11,956 bases of DNA from Symbiodinium natans (lineage: Eukaryota > Sar > Dinophyceae > Suessiales > Symbiodiniaceae), in NCBI GenBank assembly GCA_905221605.1, contig CAJNDS010001652.1, positions 1 to 11,956 of the forward strand. Direction: 5' to 3'. Shown here one piece after another: positions 8,593 through 11,956 of this stretch. Each line of letters starts with the position of its first letter. The first letter of the stretch is position 1. The notes beneath the pieces were generated by a model. The model was not told the origin of the DNA and ran no database searches. It worked only from the letters and a program-made list of their open reading frames with translations. Position numbers and translations under genes: made by a program.

Positions 8593-9023
8593 GTTGCAAT
8601 GGCCAACCGCTGCGGCTGTTGGGGGGCCTGAACTGCGAGCTGAAGTGGGACGGTGGCCCGATCGCAAATTTGCGGACCATGGCCGGCCACGTCGCAGGCT
8701 CTGTGCGCTGGACAGCTGCTGGGCTGAATGAACCGGAAGCCCACAAATACCGTATTGCCATGCTGTTTCGACCTGTGAGCTTCTAGGCCCTTCAGAACGT
8801 CACGGTCGGCGACGTCATCTCAGCCATGGGATCTGAAGCCCATAGTCACGAAGCACTGTCGCGGCAGACGCATCTGGCAATCCTGATCAACGGACGATGG
8901 CAGCCAGAAGAGCAGCCAGTGGCCGGACCGTTTCTTCTCTTAGAAAAGCTGCCGCGATGCAGGCTACGGCACAAGCAGTCGCTGGCAGAACATCTGTTTC
9001 ACGCCAATCTTCATTCGCTCTGA
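8579..9023 (+). pseudogene. Unrecognised open reading segment with one in-frame TAG
   Basis: From the AG at 8577-8578 a single frame stays open to a TGA at 9021-9023, except for one TAG at 8784-8786. Reading through that codon gives about 148 residues. They include LNCELKWDGGPIANLR, GSVRWTAAGLNEPEAHKYRI and, after the TAG, NVTVGDVISAMG and LAILINGRWQPEEQPVAGP. Codon choice is GC-rich at third positions, as in the Helitron gene downstream. TAG is one change from CAG (Gln), so a nonsense mutation in a former exon is the simplest reading. Alternatively, two separate short frames end and begin here; the second could start at ATG 8826. I recognise no domain. The first in-frame ATG, at 8679 in the context GGACCATGG, would give only a short product. 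Confidence 0.45.
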
Positions 9024-9301
9024 CTCTCAAAATTCCACAGAAACGGCCGGTCATGGGCTACTCGCTTCTTCTGTGCATTGTTGAGCCATGTTGCACCTCT
9101 TTCTTGAGCTTGTGAGAAGGTAGGGACGGCCGAGCCTTCCCGTGCTTTTTGTTGCTTGTGCAGCGCGCTTGGGCTCAATTCGAATCGTTTTAAAGTCTTC
9201 ATCCGTGTCCCGCTGCGGCCAGGCAACCATTGGGGTACAAATCTCAATCGTCGCAGCTGTTCGTTTCGTTTTTGGAACATGGCCGCTGTCTTGTTTCTCA
9301 G
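9024..9301. other. Non-coding spacer or intron with duplicate leader, copy 2
   Basis: This stretch lies between the two gene-like segments. Its right half (9160-9301) is the second copy of the leader described at 8464. It ends CGCTGTCTTGTTTCTCAG at 9301, a good candidate for an intron 3' splice site. A frame that continues leftward from the next gene is open back to 9230 but has no ATG there, so I treat this part as non-coding. A long frame on the opposite strand (9679 to 9011) covers it but looks like a shadow of the gene at 9302-9937. Confidence 0.45.
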
Positions 9302-9937
9302 GTCGACTGGTGCGACAGCATGCTCGAAGACACGTGCGAGGACTTGGAGAGCAGAGACCACTCGATTCGCGACTCCGAACAGGCGGACTTCGAGGACGGG
9401 TTCGACGACTGGGACTGGGTCGACAGTGAGATGCAGCGCGAAGCCGAGGAAGATGCGCGTGAGAGAGTACAGTGGAGCAAAGAAATGGAAATCCAGAATG
9501 AATACCGCCAGCGTCTCGCCAACATGACTGTGAAGTACCTGAACATGCAAGGTAGCGAAATCCACACCTCGAAGCCTTATCCACTCTGCCATGTCGAACC
9601 GTGCGAGTCTTTCCGGGAAGCCTGGCTGCACACTTTGCACGAAGGAAACAGCCCAGATCGCCGTCTCTCCCTGCGCCAACTACGTCTCAGACGACAAGAA
9701 ATTAAGAAGCCTATCCCGGCGGAAACGCTGCAATATCGCAGCGCCAGGGAAGTCTTGCTTCACGATTTGGACAGCGGTCCTGCAGGACCCATCCCCCTCG
9801 ACACCACGAAGCTGGTCTTGGGCGGGGACGTGATCACAGACACCTGGAGCTGGCGTGAACTGTTGGGTCACAGCTTGAGCAACGACGTCGTGCACGTGCA
9901 AGTTGTCTACATCTCAGAGAAAGCCACAGGCCCGTAG
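9302..9937 (+). CDS. Acidic coiled-coil protein, unknown function; possible ubiquitin-like C-terminus
   Basis: The frame is intact and ends at TAG 9935-9937. The only early ATG is at 9320, giving 205 residues. If 9302 is an exon edge, coding could begin there after the AG at 9300-9301 and the true start would lie upstream. From M1 at 9320, residues 1-35 are strongly acidic (DSEQADFEDGFDDWDWVDSE). Residues 36-70 are charged and probably helical (REAEEDARERVQWSKEMEIQ). A basic stretch follows (RRLSLRQLRLRRQEIKK, about 112-130). The end, TTKLVLGGDVITDTWSWREL followed later by VVHVQVVYI, has the spacing of the last strands of a ubiquitin-like fold. That resemblance is by eye and weak. No catalytic motif or membrane segment is visible. 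It lies on the same strand as, and 210 bp before, the Helitron gene. It could be a host exon carried by or next to that element. Confidence 0.55.
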   Translation, partial: VDWCDSMLEDTCEDLESRDHSIRDSEQADFEDGFDDWDWVDSEMQREAEEDARERVQWSKEMEIQNEYRQRLANMTVKYLNMQGSEIHTSKPYPLCHVEPCESFREAWLHTLHEGNSPDRRLSLRQLRLRRQEIKKPIPAETLQYRSAREVLLHDLDSGPAGPIPLDTTKLVLGGDVITDTWSWRELLGHSLSNDVVHVQVVYISEKATGP

Positions 9938-10147
9938 AGCTGCCCATGTGAGTACGCTATGTCTCAGCAAGACAAGCCTGCAGAGCTCCAGTGTGTGCCA
10001 CGAGAAAGAAAGCAGCGAGCAAAGGCAGGACAGCTTTGTAAGTGCTCGAGCATGGCTTCTCAAGTTGCTTCACTGAGCCTGCTTGCAGTGTTTCGGATAC
10101 AGCCCCTAGGTGCAAAATAGAGAGCTGAGGATTCAGGATTCGTTGCC
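9938..10147. other. Spacer and 5' leader of the Helitron gene
   Basis: There is no open frame of note. Two good matches to eukaryotic 5' splice donors occur: GTGAGT at 9948-9953 and GTAAGT at 10038-10043. Possible acceptors lie just before the next gene (CTTGCAG ending at 10087, GATACAG ending at 10102). A small intron of about 50 bp is therefore possible but unproven. A TAG at 10118-10120 closes the Helitron frame upstream, which fixes ATG 10148 as the first start in unspliced sequence. No TATA-like element was seen. Confidence 0.4.
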
Positions 10148-11956
10148 ATGGCCCCTTGTCATCGGTGCGGCTTCGGGACAAGGAGCGGCAGAGGACAGGG
10201 ATGGTGCAGCAATCCGCAGTGCCGCCAAGCCGAAAAAGAGGAGTGCCTGGCCCAGAAGAGCGCAGAGAAAATTGTTTGGCAGCAACAACGGGCAGCGCAG
10301 GGAGCGGGCAGTCGTGGACCCTTGCGCGAAGAGAACAGCAGAAAGGCAGAGCGCCGACAGCTGCATGAGGAAAGGGCGCGGGCAAAGGCAGAGGAGGAAG
10401 CAGGCGGCCGTGGACCTTTGCGTGAAGAAGACAGCAAAGAAGCAGAGCGCCGACAGCTGCGTGAGGTAAGGGCGCGGGCAAAGGCAGAGGAGGAAGCGGG
10501 CGGCCGTGGACCTTTGCGGGAAGAAGACAGCAAAGAAGCAGAGCGCCGACAGCTGCATGAGGCAAGGGCGCGGGCAAAGGCAGAGGAGGAAGCGGGCGGC
10601 CGTGGACCTTTGCGGGAAGAAGACGGCAAAAGGGAAGAGCGCCGACAGCTGCGTGAGGCAAGGGCACGGGCAAAGGCAGAGGAGGAAGCGGGCGGCCGTG
10701 GACCTTTGCGGGAAGAAGACAGCAAAGAGGCAGAGCGCCGACAGCTGCGTGAGGCAAGGGAGCGGGCAAAGGCAGAGGAGGAAGCGGGCGGCCGTGGACC
10801 TTTGCGGGAAGAAGACGGCAAAAGGGAAGAGCGCCGACAGCTGCGTGAGGCAAGGGCGCGGGCAAAGTCAGAGGAGGAAGCGGGCGGCCGTGGACCTTTG
10901 CGGGAAGAAGACAGCAAAGAAGCAGAGCGCCGACAGCTGCGTGAGGCAAGGGAGCGGGCAAAGGCAGAGGAGGGAGTGGGCGGCCGAGGGCCCAGGCCCA
11001 TCGCCTCGGAGATTCAGCAGCAGGGCTACCCTTTTCCAGACGAGGACACCTTGACCCAGGAGCAGGCACAAACCCATTACTTGGCTTTTGCGCGGAGCTG
11101 GAGTAGATTTGGCCTTTCTCGCGTGTGCCAGAAGTGCCAGACTCTAACACCAGGGAGGCACTGCAGAACAGCCAAAGGAAGTGGCCAGCTGCTCTGCAGG
11201 AATTGCCGCGAGAATCGCACCAAGGTGGTTTTGCCAATCCCGGCCCCCATCCCAGAAGCACTGCAAAGTCTGCAACCCATCGAGCAGCATCTCCTCGCCA
11301 TGGCACGCATCTCGCAGGTCTTGTTGGACAAGCTGCCATCAGGCGGCCCGAGCGCGCAGTGGGGTCGCATGTACGCAGTGCTCATGCAGGATCCTTTCAT
11401 CTGCGACGTCCTCGAAGGCGCCACTTTGGAAGAAGACGGTACAGTGCTGGTCGAGGGCGTGGACGGCATGACCGCATCACCAGCGCGTTTGGAGCACCTA
11501 CACGCGGCCTTGCAGGCCTTGAAGGAACTGCACTGCCTCTATCAACGGAGCCCGGCAGTGGACAGAGCTCTGGCGAGAATGGCTGCCATCCTCGCCAACA
11601 AGACATCCGCTGCGGCTGCGGTGCCAACAGACCCACTTGCGGGAACAGAAGCAAACCAAGAGATCGAGATGACATACCTGGTGCCGAAGCAATTCCAGGC
11701 CCCAAAAGCCGACGTACAAGATTTGCGAAAAGTGCGAGGATCCGCAGACCTCAGCGATGGCATGGATGCAAAATTCTTCCAACACTTGTTTCCCACCGGC
11801 ACAGGAGGCTGGAAGAACGACAACGGAAGCTTTTCCCAATATGCCCGGAAGCGTCTGCTGAGCCTGGATTCCCGCTTCGAAGCGTCCACGGCCTACATCA
11901 TGTGGCTGCTGGAGATGCAGACCAAGAAGCGACTTTCCGGAAACATCAACGTCCGG
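10148..11956 (+). CDS. Helitron-type Rep/helicase protein, N-terminal 603 residues (3' end outside window)
   Basis: Open without interruption from ATG 10148 (context GCCATGG, in-frame TAG 28 bp upstream) to the window edge. Residues 4-25 hold a cysteine motif, C4-x2-C7-x12-C20-x4-C25. Residues 54-277 are seven complete 32-residue repeats rich in Glu, Arg and Ala, with a partial eighth, probably a long helix or coiled coil. Residues 327-353 hold a second zinc-type motif, C327-x2-C330, C339, C350-x2-C353. Then comes a segment like DUF6570 (PIPAPIPEALQSLQPIEQHL, about 363-425). From about 540 the Helitron_like_N domain begins (FFQHLFPTGTGGW, KKRLSGNINVR). In this family that domain leads into a rolling-circle (HUH) Rep nuclease and then a PIF1-like helicase, which cut and unwind DNA during transposition. 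None of those catalytic motifs lies inside the window, so activity cannot be judged. The amplified charged repeat is unusual. The family call is firm; the exact start is less so, because an upstream exon is possible. Confidence 0.85.
   Translation, partial: MAPCHRCGFGTRSGRGQGWCSNPQCRQAEKEECLAQKSAEKIVWQQQRAAQGAGSRGPLREENSRKAERRQLHEERARAKAEEEAGGRGPLREEDSKEAERRQLREVRARAKAEEEAGGRGPLREEDSKEAERRQLHEARARAKAEEEAGGRGPLREEDGKREERRQLREARARAKAEEEAGGRGPLREEDSKEAERRQLREARERAKAEEEAGGRGPLREEDGKREERRQLREARARAKSEEEAGGRGPLREEDSKEAERRQLREARERAKAEEGVGGRGPRPIASEIQQQGYPFPDEDTLTQEQAQTHYLAFARSWSRFGLSRVCQKCQTLTPGRHCRTAKGSGQLLCRNCRENRTKVVLPIPAPIPEALQSLQPIEQHLLAMARISQVLLDKLPSGGPSAQWGRMYAVLMQDPFICDVLEGATLEEDGTVLVEGVDGMTASPARLEHLHAALQALKELHCLYQRSPAVDRALARMAAILANKTSAAAAVPTDPLAGTEANQEIEMTYLVPKQFQAPKADVQDLRKVRGSADLSDGMDAKFFQHLFPTGTGGWKNDNGSFSQYARKRLLSLDSRFEASTAYIMWLLEMQTKKRLSGNINVR
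10307..10978 (+). repeat. Seven in-frame 96 bp coding repeats (32 residues each)
   Basis: The start of the unit recurs at exactly 96 bp intervals: 10307, 10403, 10499, 10595, 10691, 10787 and 10883, with a truncated eighth from 10979. Each unit opens GGRGPLREED and closes ARAKAEEEA. Units 4 and 6 share the variant DGKREERR, and units 5 and 7 share ARERAKAEE. So 10595-10786 and 10787-10978 are copies of a 192 bp dimer, differing at about four bases. The first unit is the most divergent (GSRGPLREENSRKAERR). Because the unit lacks stops in several frames, long but meaningless frames appear on both strands here. Confidence 0.95.

Noticed and set aside
9011-9679. A 222-codon open frame on the minus strand
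   Set aside because: It overlaps the plus-strand gene at 9302-9937 and crosses the likely intron end. The plus-strand product has a more natural charge pattern and GC-rich third positions. I could not exclude it absolutely.
8290-10147. Helitron 5' terminus (TC after a host A) or 3' CTRR end with hairpin
   Set aside because: Such short signals occur by chance. Without a second copy or the element's other end, no candidate could be supported.
10159-11054. Other open frames through the 96 bp repeat on both strands (280 codons minus strand; 182 codons plus strand)
   Set aside because: They are shadow frames of the same repeat, giving Ser/Arg- or Lys/Gly-rich repeats with no domain, and they do not continue into the conserved part.
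9957-11339. A 460-codon open frame on the minus strand
   Set aside because: It runs antisense to the 96 bp coding repeats, whose composition leaves several frames without stops. Its product is a low-complexity Pro/Leu/Ala repeat, while the plus-strand frame carries recognisable Helitron segments.

Overview
The window looks like nuclear DNA of a repeat-rich eukaryote with GC-rich coding regions. A dinoflagellate is the best guess. The reasons are the kind of Helitron-like protein at the right end, the high-GC third codon positions of the coding segments, introns-like boundaries, and a stretch resembling part of the dinoflagellate spliced-leader sequence. This assignment is inference; nothing in the window is a diagnostic marker. 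There are no bacterial-style operons, no tRNA or rRNA genes and no CRISPR array.

Left two thirds (1-8300): an almost unbroken mosaic of tandem satellite repeats in four families. A has a period of 61-62 bp (1-232, 4271-4585, 6141-8300). B has a period of about 65 bp (233-1595, 2353-3050, 3391-3628, 4071-4270). C has a period of about 117 bp (2308-2352, 3051-3390, 3629-4070). D has a period of 56 or 61 bp (4586-6140). The families share short blocks in the same order, so A, B and D at least seem to descend from one monomer of about 60 bp. Higher-order repeats are visible inside A (421 bp) and at the B/C junctions. A decayed fragment of a Helitron-type Rep/helicase gene (1596-2307) sits inside the satellite, bounded directly by B on the left and C on the right.

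Middle (8301-10147): single-copy sequence with two gene-like segments. The first (8579-9023) is an open frame broken by one in-frame TAG. The second (9302-9937) is an intact frame for an acidic, coiled-coil protein of unknown function with a possible ubiquitin-like C-terminus. Both are preceded by diverged copies of the same leader ending in TTGTTTCTCAG, which looks like an intron 3' end.

Right end (10148 to the window edge): the most substantial gene, a Helitron-type transposase (Rep-helicase) N-terminal half that runs out of the window. From ATG 10148 it is open for 603 codons. It contains an N-terminal cysteine motif, seven complete 32-residue charged repeats plus a partial eighth, a second cysteine motif, a DUF6570-like segment and the start of the Helitron_like_N domain. 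The decayed fragment at 1596-2307 is homologous to the last third of this protein and extends slightly beyond it. The two copies differ at many silent sites, so they represent separate element lineages rather than a recent local duplication.
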